Assembly (NCBI RefSeq): GCF_003545765.1
Contig: NZ_QXIO01000003.1
Span: forward strand, 248,001 to 312,000
From: Colwellia sp. RSH04
Lineage (GTDB): Bacteria > Pseudomonadota > Gammaproteobacteria > Enterobacterales > Alteromonadaceae
Length of the DNA stretch: 64,000 nucleotides
Direction: 5' to 3'
Part shown: positions 32,691 to 42,179 of the stretch, piece by piece
How the letters are laid out: the number at the start of each line of letters is the position of its first letter
How positions within the stretch are numbered: the first letter of the stretch is position 1
Notes under the pieces: model-generated
What the model saw: only the letters and a program-made list of their open reading frames with translations
Databases searched by the model: none
Told to the model about the DNA's origin: nothing
Program-made: the position numbers and the translations under genes

Positions 32691-33134
32691 ATGTTAAAGC
32701 CAAATTCTTACCTAATCATTTCAATAACATTCGCTTTGCTCATTGTAAGCTGTAAAAATGTTCCTCCGATCACATCAGGCATAGGTACTGGCACGCTTTC
32801 TTCTTCGCAAAAATATAGTCAGCATTTAAAAGTAGATAACAAAAAATTATCAACACAGCTATATATCAGTGATGTTAAAAATAGAACACGAAATGAATTA
32901 CTTGAAGTCAATTTACAACTAAGCAGTCGATATGAAAAGTCATTACAATTGCAATACCACTTCAATTGGTTTGATAAAGACGGTTTTGCGGTAGAAGCAA
33001 GAAAAAGCCCTTGGCAGCCGCTTGAGCTTCATGGCATGCAAACAACCAGTGTTAAAGGGTTGGCACCAACACAAGAGGTTACTTCTTTTAGCATTTATGT
33101 GCGAGAAGTGCCTGAAAAAGCCTTTAAGTTTTAA
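32691..33134 (+). CDS. YcfL family lipoprotein
   Basis: This 147-residue lipoprotein (lipobox LLIVSC, C21) has a C-terminal beta domain: LEVNLQLSSRYEKSLQLQYHFNWFDKDGF followed by PLELHGMQTTSVKGLAPTQEVTSFSIYVRE. It matches the YcfL family, whose gene precedes lpoB in E. coli. It lies 15 nt after the COG3014-like gene and 45 nt before lpoB, so it is probably cotranscribed with both. Function unknown. Confidence 0.82.
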   Translation: MLKPNSYLIISITFALLIVSCKNVPPITSGIGTGTLSSSQKYSQHLKVDNKKLSTQLYISDVKNRTRNELLEVNLQLSSRYEKSLQLQYHFNWFDKDGFAVEARKSPWQPLELHGMQTTSVKGLAPTQEVTSFSIYVREVPEKAFKF

Positions 33135-33179
33135 CCTTTAAAATACAAACAGAATATTTTGAAATACAAGGATCATATT

Positions 33180-33782
33180 ATGAATAAATTACTTGCCTTC
33201 AGTGCAATAGCACTTGCTTTAACGGTTACCACGGCCTGTACAAATAAATCAGTTGTGCGCTATGGTGATGCAACGGCCGTTGAAACCACAGATATTAACT
33301 TTGGTTCAACTGACTTACAAAAAGTCGCTAGTCAAATGACCGACTCGTTACTCGTTTCGCCAGTTGTAGGGACGTTAACTGCAAATACTCGCCCGGTAAT
33401 TTTTGTTGAAAGTTTAAAAAACAAAACCAGCGAGCATATTGATACTGAATCCATTACAGATTCTATTTCTACTAAACTATTACGTTCAGGAAAGTTTCGC
33501 TTTGTTGATATGGGCAGAGTTGCAGCCGCAAGAGAACAAATACAGTTTCAACAGGCCGGCGGTATGGTAGATACCAATAAAGCGGTTCAATTTGGTCAAC
33601 AAGTTGGTGCTCAATACATGCTATACGGTAACCTAGCGAGTATTGTAAAATCAAACAAAGACAAATCAGATGTTTATTACAAATTTACCCTACGTTTGAT
33701 GGATTTACAAAGTGGCCTTGTTGAGTGGGCTGATGAAACAGAAATACGAAAAACTAAAGAAAAAGAGTTCGTAAGTTGGTAA
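33180..33782 (+). CDS. lpoB: Penicillin-binding protein activator LpoB
   Basis: This 200-residue outer-membrane lipoprotein (lipobox VTTAC, C20) has a globular C-terminal domain: RPVIFVESLKNKTSEHIDTESITDSISTKLLRSGKFRFVDMGRVAAAREQ and FTLRLMDLQSGLVEWADETEIRK. LpoB activates the bifunctional peptidoglycan synthase PBP1b. The ATG at 33180 is preceded by AAGGA at 7 nt; the TTG at 33159 would add seven residues before the signal and is unlikely. Confidence 0.88.
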   Translation: MNKLLAFSAIALALTVTTACTNKSVVRYGDATAVETTDINFGSTDLQKVASQMTDSLLVSPVVGTLTANTRPVIFVESLKNKTSEHIDTESITDSISTKLLRSGKFRFVDMGRVAAAREQIQFQQAGGMVDTNKAVQFGQQVGAQYMLYGNLASIVKSNKDKSDVYYKFTLRLMDLQSGLVEWADETEIRKTKEKEFVSW

Positions 33783-33810
33783 AAACTGACACTATTAGAA
33801 GGTCTTACTT

Positions 33811-34269
33811 ATGAAAAAAGTACTGTATATTCTTATAATGCTTTTTAGTGTCAATGCGTTTGCTGATTATGACCGTAATAAAGCTGTACCTGTTAAAAAG
33901 GTACTTTTTGGTTACGTTGAAACTGTCAGGCATATTACTCAAGAAGAGTTGGTTAAAGACAAGCATAACGGTTGGCATGTATTTGGTGGTGCGTTAATTG
34001 GTGGTGCAATTGGCCATCAATTTGGTGGAGGCAGTGGTCAAGATATTGCTACCGTTTTAGGGGCATTAATTGGCGCGTCTGTGGCGAATAATAAAAACAA
34101 CAAGCAGCAACGCAAAGTTATACAACTTGTCGAGCTAATGATCATAACAGACAAAGAATCTTATATGGTCATTCAAGATCTTGATCGAAGCATGCTATTT
34201 CAAGCAAATGATAAGGTAAGAATGATCTACCTAACCGATGGAACGGTCAGAATTGATAAGCAACAATAA
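33811..34269 (+). CDS. Glycine-zipper outer-membrane-type protein
   Basis: This 152-residue protein has a signal peptide (KKVLYILIMLFSVNAFA) and a glycine-zipper segment near residues 54-90 (HVFGGALIGGAIGHQFGGGSGQDIATVLGALIGASVANN), as in the 17-kDa/SlyB group. A beta-rich end follows. No lipobox is present, unlike SlyB. It lies 28 nt after lpoB and probably belongs to the same envelope operon. The function is unknown. Confidence 0.75.
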   Translation: MKKVLYILIMLFSVNAFADYDRNKAVPVKKVLFGYVETVRHITQEELVKDKHNGWHVFGGALIGGAIGHQFGGGSGQDIATVLGALIGASVANNKNNKQQRKVIQLVELMIITDKESYMVIQDLDRSMLFQANDKVRMIYLTDGTVRIDKQQ

Positions 34270-34738
34270 ATTGTCTAACGTTAAGCGGTGCGAACCTCAA
34301 ACAGTCGTTCATGCAGATAAAAAAGATAAAAAGGCAGTATTACGGTTTTATAAAGAACACCTTTTTACTGCCCGCTTTAAGGGCTTTGATAACACATACT
34401 TTATCAAAGATGGAGCTCAAATTATTGCCTGCGTTATTGTTTCTCAAATCACGCTAAGTAACCCCCAAAGCTTGTTACATGCACTATTTGTTGATTTCAA
34501 CCACCAAAAGCAAGGCTTGGCAAAGCTTCTACTCAACACATGCAAAACACACCATCACTCAATTGTATTATTTGCTTCAAAACAATTAGCTAATTTTTAT
34601 CAAAAGCATGGTTTCTCCTTGGTACCTCAAGAAAAAATAAAGGGAATATTATCAGATGAACTTGGTACTCGTTTTACTGTCTATAAAAATAAGCAACCTG
34701 ATTTAGTTGCCTTTATTTGGCAAATGAAAAATCATTAG
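34238..34738 (+). CDS. GNAT family N-acetyltransferase
   Basis: This protein has up to 166 residues with the acetyl-CoA-binding motif FVDFNHQKQGLAKLLLNTC (about residues 89-107) and the C-terminal ASKQLANFYQKHGFSLVPQE. The ATG at 34238 lies inside the preceding gene (32-base overlap); TTG codons at 34253 and 34271 are alternatives, so the N-terminus is uncertain. The substrate is unknown. Confidence 0.78.
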   Translation: MERSELISNNKLSNVKRCEPQTVVHADKKDKKAVLRFYKEHLFTARFKGFDNTYFIKDGAQIIACVIVSQITLSNPQSLLHALFVDFNHQKQGLAKLLLNTCKTHHHSIVLFASKQLANFYQKHGFSLVPQEKIKGILSDELGTRFTVYKNKQPDLVAFIWQMKNH

Positions 34739-34866
34739 TAAATTCAAATGATAATCAGCCTCTTTTTTCGTTGTAAATTATTGTATTATTATTGGGTCAT
34801 ACGCACTTAATATAAGCCGTTGCCATTCAAATAAAATAGTGAACATCATTACATCTTAGGTATTAC

Positions 34867-35547
34867 ATGAAGAAAAATTTTCTTATTTGGGATTTACCCT
34901 TACGACTTTTCCACTGGAGTTTTGCCGCGAGCATTATGCTGCTATGGCTAACCTCTGAATTAGGGACCGATTATATAGATTGGCATTTAAAGCTTGGCTA
35001 TTTCGTTTTAACCTTAGTGAGTTTTAGACTTGTATGGGGCTTTGTCGGGCCTCAACATGCTCGATTTTTTAGTTTTTTTCCTACCCCTAGAAAGGTTATA
35101 TCCTACTTGAAAAATAAAGATCAAGTATACGCAGGTCACAACCCTGTTGGCAGCTTAATGGTATTTGCCATGTTGTTACTTGTCTTAGTACAAGGAGTAA
35201 GTGGCTTATTTGTTGATGATGAAGTGTTTACTTCTGGCCCATACTTTAATAGTGCTGGCGCTGAAATAGATTCACTGATGAGAACGCTTCATTTCAATAC
35301 CTTTGATTTTATATTAGCAGCAATTGCTTTGCATATTGCCGCAATAGCATTTTATAAAATCATCAAAAAACAAAACCTGACTAAGGCAATGGTCACTGGT
35401 CAGAAGTCCTCTCAAGGTTTAAAAGAAAGCGATGAAATACCTCATTCAAAATTATTTGTAGCTTTTATTGTTGCTATTCTAGCCTGTGCTTTTATTTACT
35501 GGCTTGTGGTAATAAACCCACCGCCATTGGAAGAGTTCTATTATTAA
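34867..35547 (+). CDS. Cytochrome b561-type membrane protein
   Basis: This 226-residue di-haem b-type cytochrome has four or five membrane helices. Likely haem ligands are H16 (LRLFHWSF) and H40 (DWHLKLGY) with later histidines in MRTLHFNTFDFILAAIALHIAA. It matches the cytochrome b/b6 (b561, hydrogenase-type) family, which moves electrons from quinol to periplasmic c-type cytochromes. It is convergent with a cytochrome c' gene, and the two proteins are a known pairing. Confidence 0.88.
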   Translation: MKKNFLIWDLPLRLFHWSFAASIMLLWLTSELGTDYIDWHLKLGYFVLTLVSFRLVWGFVGPQHARFFSFFPTPRKVISYLKNKDQVYAGHNPVGSLMVFAMLLLVLVQGVSGLFVDDEVFTSGPYFNSAGAEIDSLMRTLHFNTFDFILAAIALHIAAIAFYKIIKKQNLTKAMVTGQKSSQGLKESDEIPHSKLFVAFIVAILACAFIYWLVVINPPPLEEFYY

Positions 35548-35565
35548 CAATAAGATTTCAGGCAT

Positions 35566-35592
35566 AAAAAAACAGCTTTTCAGCTGTTTTTT
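35566..35592. terminator. Bidirectional terminator between cytochrome b561 and cytochrome c' genes
   Basis: ACAGCT and AGCTGT form a stem around TTTC, with six or more A and T residues on the two sides. It serves both convergent genes. Confidence 0.85.
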
Positions 35593-35620
35593 ATGTTGCA
35601 ATTAAGTAGAACTACTTAGT

Positions 35621-36085
35621 TTAGTCTTTCTTGAAAACATCATGACAACCGCCACATGTTTTACCTACACCGCCAATCGCTTTTTTAATTTTACCTTCAT
35701 CTCCTGACTTTGCTGCCGCTTGCAGGTTTTTAGAGGCTTTTGTTAATGCGTTTACTTTCTCTTCAAACGTTGCTTTATCTTCCCATGCTTTAGGTAATGC
35801 TTCTGTTTTAACATCAAATTTGCGCGTATCGGTTTTAAAGTAGTCATTTAACATGTATGAAAACTGCTCTAAACGAAGTGCGTTAGTTGCAACTCTTTCG
35901 GCATCAACAGGAATTCTTCCTTTGGCCATAGCTCCCATTGGCCCCATATTACTTGCCATTAACTGGAAAATTGCTTGGCGCAGCTCTGTTGATTTCTTAG
36001 CATGCTTCATTGATTGAGCAGGCTGTGCATTTGCGGCAGTAACAGTCAGTAAACCAGCAACCACTATTGTAGAGAATAATTTCAT
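35621..36085 (-). CDS. Cytochrome c' (class II c-type cytochrome)
   Basis: This 154-residue protein has a signal peptide (MKLFSTIVVAGLLTVTAANA) and a four-helix-bundle pattern. The haem site C144GGCH148 is near the C-terminus, the class II arrangement. Cytochrome c' binds NO and protects against it. Location near norCB and a possible FNR-like site upstream fit NO defence, but the physiological role is inferred. Confidence 0.9.
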   Translation of the reverse strand: MKLFSTIVVAGLLTVTAANAQPAQSMKHAKKSTELRQAIFQLMASNMGPMGAMAKGRIPVDAERVATNALRLEQFSYMLNDYFKTDTRKFDVKTEALPKAWEDKATFEEKVNALTKASKNLQAAAKSGDEGKIKKAIGGVGKTCGGCHDVFKKD

Positions 36086-36226
36086 TGAGTATTTCCATTT
36101 TTATAATAAATTTAATCACATACTACTTAAATCAGTGAAAGGTAACAAATAAAGTCATCGTGCTGTGTTGGTAATTCATCGATTAACATCACTGCACAAT
36201 AGAAATAACGCCGCCCTTAACTCTAA

Positions 36227-38170
36227 TTAAGACGTTTTAAACTGTGATACGAGTTCATCTAACTGCTGAGACTGCACATTTAAATTTTCTATAATTTCTT
36301 TTGTGTTATCAGACAGGCTAGCAATATTAATCGCCATATCCGCTATTTTAGAAATATTAACATTTAATTCACCGATAACATTGGCTTGCTCTTGGGTTGC
36401 TGTTGCTACTTGAGTATTCATCTCAGTAATTTCATTTATTTCACTAACGACAACTTTCAAACCATCACTCGCTTCATTCGTTCGATCTTGCCCTTGGTTA
36501 GCTAAATAAGTGTTTCGGCTCATTGACTCAACCGCTTCTTTCGCTTGGTTTTGTAGGTTTTCAATAACTTGTTTAATCTCAGCGGTAGAGTCTTGTGTTC
36601 TTGCCGCTAAAGTTCTTACTTCATCAGCCACAACCGCAAATCCTCTGCCTTGCTCACCAGCACGCGCGGCTTCAATAGCCGCATTAAGTGCCAATAAGTT
36701 AGTTTGCTCTGAAATGCTATTTATGGTTTCAACAACAGAATTAATCGTTTGAGTTTGCTCAGCTAATTGACTAATAACCTCTTGAGTACTGACATTACTG
36801 GCATGCAACTCTACCATCACCTCATTAGTATTATGAACTTGACCATCTGCATTCATCACAAGGTTTTGTGTAGATTCAGTTTTGTCTGCCGTAGTATGTG
36901 CTAACTTACTCACTTCGTTAATACTATGGTTCATTTCGGTTGTTGCAGAAGCGACAGAATCTGTTTCTACTTGCTGTAAACCGACACTTTTATTGATTTC
37001 ATCAGAAGTCCCCGTTAATTGTGAAAATGAAGCTTCCATTACCCTTTCAGTCTCTTTGATATCATTTATGATCTGACTAACCTTTTCTAAAATAGCATTA
37101 AAGCCCTTAGCCAATAGGCCGACCTCATCTTTCCTGCTCTCATCTAAACGCTGTGTTAAATCGCCCCCTTGATTAGCCATTTCGAGTAATCTATCACCAA
37201 TATCGATAACAGGTTTAGTAATGCGTTTTGCCATAAAAATCATTAAGAAGATAAAAATAACTGCGATAACAACATTAACAGTTGCTGTGGTGGTAAGTGC
37301 TGAATGTATTTTCGACATTGGCTCTTCAACAGGTAACATCGCAATAATTTTCCAGTCCAACTCGGTTATACCAACACTGGCGACATAATATTCAATATTG
37401 TCTTTAATCACGCGATCAAAAACATAACTGTCACTTGTTTGCAGCAACTTATTTGCAACACTGGCAAAACCATCAAACTCATTTAACTGGCGTTGTTTCA
37501 AATTAGATAATTCAGGATGAATAATAACGTTACCTTGTTTATCAGTAACAAACACAAAGCCTGTTTTGCCGACCTTATTATTTAAGATATCTTCACTGAT
37601 TTTATTAACAGAATACCCTAAACCAGCAACCGCTATATCTTGCCCTGCCTCATTAACCCTATAATTTACAAATGCTGTTAATTGTTGAGTGCCTTCTTCA
37701 TAATCAAATGCAATTTCAAAAGGTTTATTACTGGCTAAAAAATCATAAAACCATGCATCACCTGTTCGGGTAACTTGTTTAAGTAAGCCGCCATTATTGA
37801 AATAATTTTGACTAATGTTCGATACCCAAAACACAACCAAGGCATCATTTTTCTCTTGCATTGTTTTTAAATAATTAAAGACTTGAGGTCGTTCATCTTC
37901 AGGTTCGTTATTTTTTGCCCAGTCTAATAAATATTGATTTTGAGTCATTGATTTAGATAAAGATAAAGGCGGGCCTAATTGAGCACGAACTCTCGCTTCT
38001 ACTTTAGCTAACTGGTTAGGTAAAATATCTTCTTCAATACTTGTTTCTGATACAGTTGTAAATATCTGATTATTCAATAAAATTGTTGTAATAGTTAAAC
38101 TAAAAAGCGCTACAGCAATAATTGCAACTAGCGCATCGCGAATTTTCATATTTCTAATCCATTCAGCCAT
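36227..38170 (-). CDS. Methyl-accepting chemotaxis protein with Cache domain
   Basis: This 647-residue receptor has an N-terminal membrane helix (residues 12-30) and a periplasmic dCache-like sensor (about 35-285; [33 protein letters not shown]). A second helix follows ([18 protein letters not shown]), then HAMP and a signalling domain with [37 protein letters not shown]. dCache sensors often bind amino acids or organic acids; the ligand here is unknown. It is a single-gene unit. Confidence 0.94.
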   Translation of the reverse strand: MAEWIRNMKIRDALVAIIAVALFSLTITTILLNNQIFTTVSETSIEEDILPNQLAKVEARVRAQLGPPLSLSKSMTQNQYLLDWAKNNEPEDERPQVFNYLKTMQEKNDALVVFWVSNISQNYFNNGGLLKQVTRTGDAWFYDFLASNKPFEIAFDYEEGTQQLTAFVNYRVNEAGQDIAVAGLGYSVNKISEDILNNKVGKTGFVFVTDKQGNVIIHPELSNLKQRQLNEFDGFASVANKLLQTSDSYVFDRVIKDNIEYYVASVGITELDWKIIAMLPVEEPMSKIHSALTTTATVNVVIAVIFIFLMIFMAKRITKPVIDIGDRLLEMANQGGDLTQRLDESRKDEVGLLAKGFNAILEKVSQIINDIKETERVMEASFSQLTGTSDEINKSVGLQQVETDSVASATTEMNHSINEVSKLAHTTADKTESTQNLVMNADGQVHNTNEVMVELHASNVSTQEVISQLAEQTQTINSVVETINSISEQTNLLALNAAIEAARAGEQGRGFAVVADEVRTLAARTQDSTAEIKQVIENLQNQAKEAVESMSRNTYLANQGQDRTNEASDGLKVVVSEINEITEMNTQVATATQEQANVIGELNVNISKIADMAINIASLSDNTKEIIENLNVQSQQLDELVSQFKTS

Positions 38171-38303
38171 AACTCAACCTTTAAGATAATTTGCCATTAT
38201 TGGTATTAGAACAAGTATAGATGATGATATTGCTTTATTTTTATGATTAGCGATCTTAAGCTAAACAAATATTTATTGTTCATAATTAATCAAAAGAGTT
38301 GCT

Positions 38304-38588
38304 ATGAAAATTAATCAAATCGCGGAAGAAAATTACCAATGGGTTGAGTCGATGGGATGGCATAACAAATCTGTGTTAGAGGCTTTAGCGTTAGTTGCTT
38401 CTGAAGTGGGTGAGGCGATTAATGAATGCAGACACGAAGAGCCAACGCCAGCTTTTCAAGAAGAACTGGCCGACATCATTTTAAGGGTGCTCGATATTGC
38501 TCATTGGCAAGGTATTAATATTGAAGAAGCTATTTCACAAAAAATGGCAATTAATCAAACTCGCGGTACACGTGGCCGTTTAAAGTAG
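38304..38588 (+). CDS. MazG-like nucleotide pyrophosphohydrolase
   Basis: This 94-residue all-alpha NTP pyrophosphohydrolase shows the metal-binding pattern ASEVGEAINECRHEE (about residues 33-47) and FQEELADIILRVLDIA (residues 53-68). Small proteins like this hydrolyse non-canonical or stress-related nucleotides. The ATG is preceded by a weak AAGAG site. It is convergent with threonine aldolase; the substrate is unknown. Confidence 0.82.
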   Translation: MKINQIAEENYQWVESMGWHNKSVLEALALVASEVGEAINECRHEEPTPAFQEELADIILRVLDIAHWQGINIEEAISQKMAINQTRGTRGRLK

Positions 38589-38617
38589 TCACTTTTTAAA
38601 ATCAGTTACTTTATGAA

Positions 38618-39628
38618 TTATTTTATTAATTGCTTTAGCTCATTGATGAACATATCTATATTAGCTTTAGATATATTTAAATGTGTTACCAACCTTAATG
38701 GATTCCCTGCACTAATGAGTATGCTTTTGCTCAATAGCTTTTTGGCAATTTCATCAACATTGAGTGAAGTATCAAAGCTAGCAAAAACCATATTAGTTTC
38801 CACAAAACTTAAATCAACCTTAATGCCATTTATTGTATTTAATTGTTCAGCAAGGTATTTGGCGTTGCAATGATCTTCGTGTAATCGTTCTACATTTTCT
38901 TTTAAGGCAATTTCAGCTGCGGCTGCTAAAATACCCACTTGTCGCATGCCACCACCAAGCATTTTTCGCCAGCGTCTTGCTTTAGAAATAAAAGCTTTAC
39001 TCCCAAATAGCAAAGAACCAATTGGCGCACCCAACCCTTTAGATAAACAAACTGTCATGCTGTCAAAGTACTGAGCAATATCAGTAATATCAACATCAAG
39101 TGCTACAGCGGCATTATAAACGCGAGCACCATCTAAATGTAATGCCAAGGCTTTATTATCAGCTAGCGCTCTTACCTGCGCTAAATACGCTAAAGGTAGT
39201 ACCTTGCCACTAATAGTGTTTTCAATACTGATTAATTTAGTACGCGCGAAATGAAAATCGTCAGGTTTAATCGCCTGGCTCAATTTTTTCAAACAAAGTG
39301 TGCCATCAGGTTCGTTTGCAATAGGCTGGGGTTGAATAGAACCCAATACGGCTGCACCACCGCCCTCAAACTGATAATTATGCGCTTGCTGCCCGCAAAG
39401 GTATTCATCACCCCGCTCACAATGTGACATTAATGCCAGTAAATTTGCTTGTGTACCTGAACTGCAAAATAAGGCAGCTTCAAAGCCATGTCTTTTTGCT
39501 GACCAAGCTTCTAAAGCATTAACACTTGGATCATCACCATAAACATCGTCACCGACCGTCGCATTCGCCATGGCTGCACGCATTTTAGCGCAAGGAATTG
39601 TTACCGTGTCTGAACGAAAATCAATCAT
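38618..39628 (-). CDS. ltaE: Low-specificity L-threonine aldolase
   Basis: This PLP enzyme has 336 residues. It starts MIDFRSDTVTIPCAKMR, contains GDDVYGDDPSVNALE and LHLDGARVYNAAVALDV, and has the Schiff-base lysine in DSMTVCLSKGLGAPIGSLL (near residue 196). It cleaves threonine or allo-threonine to glycine and acetaldehyde. It is the last chromosomal gene before the att site of the integrative element. Confidence 0.95.
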   Translation of the reverse strand: MIDFRSDTVTIPCAKMRAAMANATVGDDVYGDDPSVNALEAWSAKRHGFEAALFCSSGTQANLLALMSHCERGDEYLCGQQAHNYQFEGGGAAVLGSIQPQPIANEPDGTLCLKKLSQAIKPDDFHFARTKLISIENTISGKVLPLAYLAQVRALADNKALALHLDGARVYNAAVALDVDITDIAQYFDSMTVCLSKGLGAPIGSLLFGSKAFISKARRWRKMLGGGMRQVGILAAAAEIALKENVERLHEDHCNAKYLAEQLNTINGIKVDLSFVETNMVFASFDTSLNVDEIAKKLLSKSILISAGNPLRLVTHLNISKANIDMFINELKQLIK

Positions 39629-39722
39629 GAAAAACCCTACGGCTTAATAGTTAATTAGAAAAGTAAATACTATATGCTCAAAGGTACAAGAAGATAAAGA
39701 GTAAAATAGAAAAAGTATGGAG

Positions 39723-39775
39723 AAAGAAGTGGTGGCCCCTCAGTGACTTGAACACTGGACCTACCGATTATGAGT
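39723..39775. repeat. Left att site (displaced 3' half of tRNA-Ile)
   Basis: It is identical over 53 bases to 45159-45211. It holds the tRNA 3' half without the 5' half, so it is not a functional tRNA. It is the original chromosomal end displaced by integration. The sequence diverges right after the anticodon loop. Confidence 0.92.
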
Positions 39776-39883
39776 TCTTTTTTTGCTCTTTCTTTTTAAA
39801 TATATTATTATCTCTATATCGCTACAACTCAATTAAATCAATATCTATGGGCTATTGTTGTTTTTAGGTTAAATCTATTTTTA

Positions 39884-39932
39884 AGGCGTCCATAAGGCGT
39901 CCACAAAAACATAGGCGTCCATGAAGCGTCCA
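39884..39932 (+). repeat. Left arm-type repeats, four copies of AGGCGTCCA
   Basis: AGGCGTCCA occurs at 39884-39892, 39895-39903 and 39913-39921, and AAGCGTCCA at 39924-39932, all in one orientation, with start-to-start steps of 11, 18 and 11. They lie between the left att site and the integrase start and match two copies near the right att site. They are probably integrase arm-binding sites and may also control the integrase promoter. Confidence 0.75.
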
Positions 39933-39981
39933 GATTTTGCCATGAATAATGCCTGTATGTGACTTGAACAGGGGATCGCAT

Positions 39982-41319
39982 ATGGGCAATAGTAATTCAC
40001 TACCTTTCAGAGATGACCGTATAAAAGCTTTAACCGAGCTTGGAGAATATAAAGATTCTTCATTGTCTGGTTTTGGCCTACGCATAACTAAGAGTAAAAA
40101 AACTTTTCAAGTTAGGCGCAAGCGTAACGGTAAAGATATTCGCGTTAAAATTGGCGAGTACCCAGCCATGAATTTAAAGCAGGCAAAAGACAAAGCTTAC
40201 AAAGTGCTGTCTGATATTGAGAATGGTATAAACCCTAATGAGCAACGCAAAGAACATGAGAACCAAGCGGTAACGTTGGATTTTGTATTTAATGCTTATC
40301 TCGCCAGCAAGTCATTAAAAGATAAAACGGTATTAGGCTATAAACAGACCATCACTTGTTACCTTAAAGAGTGGCAGAACAAGCCACTGATAAAACTGAA
40401 TGAAGATGAGGTCACTTATATTCACCAGCAAGTAAGCAAGCGCAGTAAAGCACAGGCTGATTTAATGGCTAGGGTATTACGTGCAATCTTTAACTTTGCT
40501 AAATATGAATATCGCGGCACTGATGATGTATTTATCTTCAACGAAAACCCCGTAAAAATCCTATCCCATAAACGTCAATGGAATCATGTTCCAAGAAAAC
40601 AAACTCGCATAAGGCCCACTGAATTAAAACAATACTTAACCGCAGTAAATGAAGTTCGCAATAATCCTGAATATGATCGCTTTACCCGTTCAGTTTGTGA
40701 CGCGGTGGAGTTTGCGTTATTTACAGGATTGAGAAAACAAGAAGTATTAAACATTGAATGGCAGAGAGTTAACTTAAAAGATGGTTACTTTTGGATTGAT
40801 GAAACTAAAAACGGTGATCCGCTAGAGTTACCCATTACAGATACATTAAGAAAAATATTAATCCGTTGTTGGTCTGAGCGTGATGAATCGGCGCGTTATG
40901 TATTTGTTGGCAAAGCAGACGGGCAAGCGATTAAAGAACCTAAGTATGTATTGGAAAAAATTTGCATCGCCACTAAACAAAATAATGAAAGCGAATTGAT
41001 CGCCCATTGGCACGATTTAAGGCGTACTTATGCCACGCTTGCCGAATCTATCGGTGTTGGTGGTTACACGCTTAAAAGGCTGTTAAATCACCGTATTAAG
41101 CGAACCAATGACGTTACCGCAGGTTATGTGGTTTTATCGGCTGATGAACTCCAGGAACCTGCAAAACGTGTTGAGCAATCAATACTTGAACACGCTGGCT
41201 TAATAGAGAAAAAACAAGGTGTAGACGCGACACTTCAAGACTTATTACAGAGTGTTAGCGAAGAACAAAAACGTGAATTAATATTTCAACTTTCTCAAGT
41301 TAAGGAAGATCAAAAATGA
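39982..41319 (+). CDS. Tyrosine-type site-specific integrase (P4-like)
   Basis: This 445-residue integrase has an N-terminal arm-binding domain (LSGFGLRITKSKKTFQVRRKRNGKDIRVKIGEYPAMNLKQAKDKA), a core-binding domain (about 90-195) and a catalytic domain. Catalytic residues visible are R in FTGLRKQEVLN, K in DETKNGDPLELP, the H-x-L-R box HWHDLRRTYAT, a histidine in LLNHRIKRTN and the nucleophile Y in TAGYVVLS. I choose the ATG at 39982, behind AGGGGA at 6 nt. It would recombine the tRNA-Ile att sites. It sits at the left end and overlaps the next gene by 4 bases. Confidence 0.93.
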   Translation: MGNSNSLPFRDDRIKALTELGEYKDSSLSGFGLRITKSKKTFQVRRKRNGKDIRVKIGEYPAMNLKQAKDKAYKVLSDIENGINPNEQRKEHENQAVTLDFVFNAYLASKSLKDKTVLGYKQTITCYLKEWQNKPLIKLNEDEVTYIHQQVSKRSKAQADLMARVLRAIFNFAKYEYRGTDDVFIFNENPVKILSHKRQWNHVPRKQTRIRPTELKQYLTAVNEVRNNPEYDRFTRSVCDAVEFALFTGLRKQEVLNIEWQRVNLKDGYFWIDETKNGDPLELPITDTLRKILIRCWSERDESARYVFVGKADGQAIKEPKYVLEKICIATKQNNESELIAHWHDLRRTYATLAESIGVGGYTLKRLLNHRIKRTNDVTAGYVVLSADELQEPAKRVEQSILEHAGLIEKKQGVDATLQDLLQSVSEEQKRELIFQLSQVKEDQK

Positions 41320-41861
41320 ATCAATTAGACAGTGATAAACTTGAAAATATAATGAATCTCTTGGAAGGTGATAATCAGGATGTCTTAAGAAAAATGACGC
41401 TGGAGTGGTTTATCGATAAGGCAATTAATAGCCCTAAAGATGTAGATCCTGAAACAGTGTTTTTTATAGGAAAGTTGTTAGAGAGACTAAAAAACGCTAA
41501 CTATGAAAACCCTAGAAAAGCTATGGGGATAAGCTCAGTTAGAGGTGAACTAAGTGCTAAAACTAAAATTGAAAAAATACGATTAATTAGCGATGTTAAT
41601 TTTCTATATAATAATAATGGCTGTAAAGGTGCGCAAGGAGCATTAGAATTGCTTTTCGAAAAATCCTCTTATTATAAACATTATAAGAATATAAACTCTC
41701 TTCAAGTCACATATAGAAATGCTATCAAGGAAATGGAAAAATGGTCCTCTCAAGATGAAGATATGTATCAGGAGATCAAAGGAAAAGATGCGGTCCTAAA
41801 AGGACAATCACTTATGAAAGTTCTACATGTTCTTGTTGGTGAGCGAAACCCTCTAATTTAA
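41316..41861 (+). CDS. Hypothetical protein coupled to the integrase
   Basis: I do not recognise this 181-residue, mostly helical and charged soluble protein. Its ATG overlaps the integrase stop (ATGA), so the two are translationally coupled, which suggests a role in recombination control. The N-terminal half is acidic (LEGDNQDVLRKMTLEWFIDKA) and the centre contains KAMGISSVRGELSAKTKIEKIRLISDV. No membrane segment is present. Confidence 0.7.
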   Translation: MNQLDSDKLENIMNLLEGDNQDVLRKMTLEWFIDKAINSPKDVDPETVFFIGKLLERLKNANYENPRKAMGISSVRGELSAKTKIEKIRLISDVNFLYNNNGCKGAQGALELLFEKSSYYKHYKNINSLQVTYRNAIKEMEKWSSQDEDMYQEIKGKDAVLKGQSLMKVLHVLVGERNPLI

Positions 41862-41974
41862 ATTGACCTTTTAATTAGATCTAATTCATAAAAACATATC
41901 CCTTAGAATTTTTATTATATTTCATGCTCTTATAATGTTTTGTAGATTTTAACTCAACTACAGAAGATAAGACT

Positions 41975-42178
41975 ATGGCTACTAATATCTATCACAATAA
42001 ACTGCTTACCGCAGGCGAGACAGCAACCCTTTTAGGATTAAAAGAATCAACATTGGCACAACAACGCTGGCGCGGATGTAAAAACCTGCCTTGGGTGAAG
42101 CTAAACAAAAGCATTAGATATAAACTTGCAGATGTTGAAGCTTATATTGAGCGTTGCACTGTAAGTGAGGAATCTTAA
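41975..42178 (+). CDS. Small HTH DNA-binding protein (AlpA/excisionase type)
   Basis: This 67-residue protein has a winged-helix MerR-like fold: LLTAGETATLLGLKESTLAQQRWRGCKNLPWVKLNKSIRYKLADVEAYIERC. The pattern helix-turn-helix, wing, then YxxxDVEAYI is that of AlpA and excisionase-like regulators on integrative elements. It may direct excision or activate the integrase. It overlaps no gene; the next starts at 42180. Confidence 0.85.
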   Translation: MATNIYHNKLLTAGETATLLGLKESTLAQQRWRGCKNLPWVKLNKSIRYKLADVEAYIERCTVSEES

Positions 42179-42179
42179 T

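Noticed and set aside
36227-38170. Second chemoreceptor as part of the NO module
   Set aside because: Its sensor looks like a Cache domain for small organic ligands; there is no haem-binding motif or shared promoter to link it with NO.
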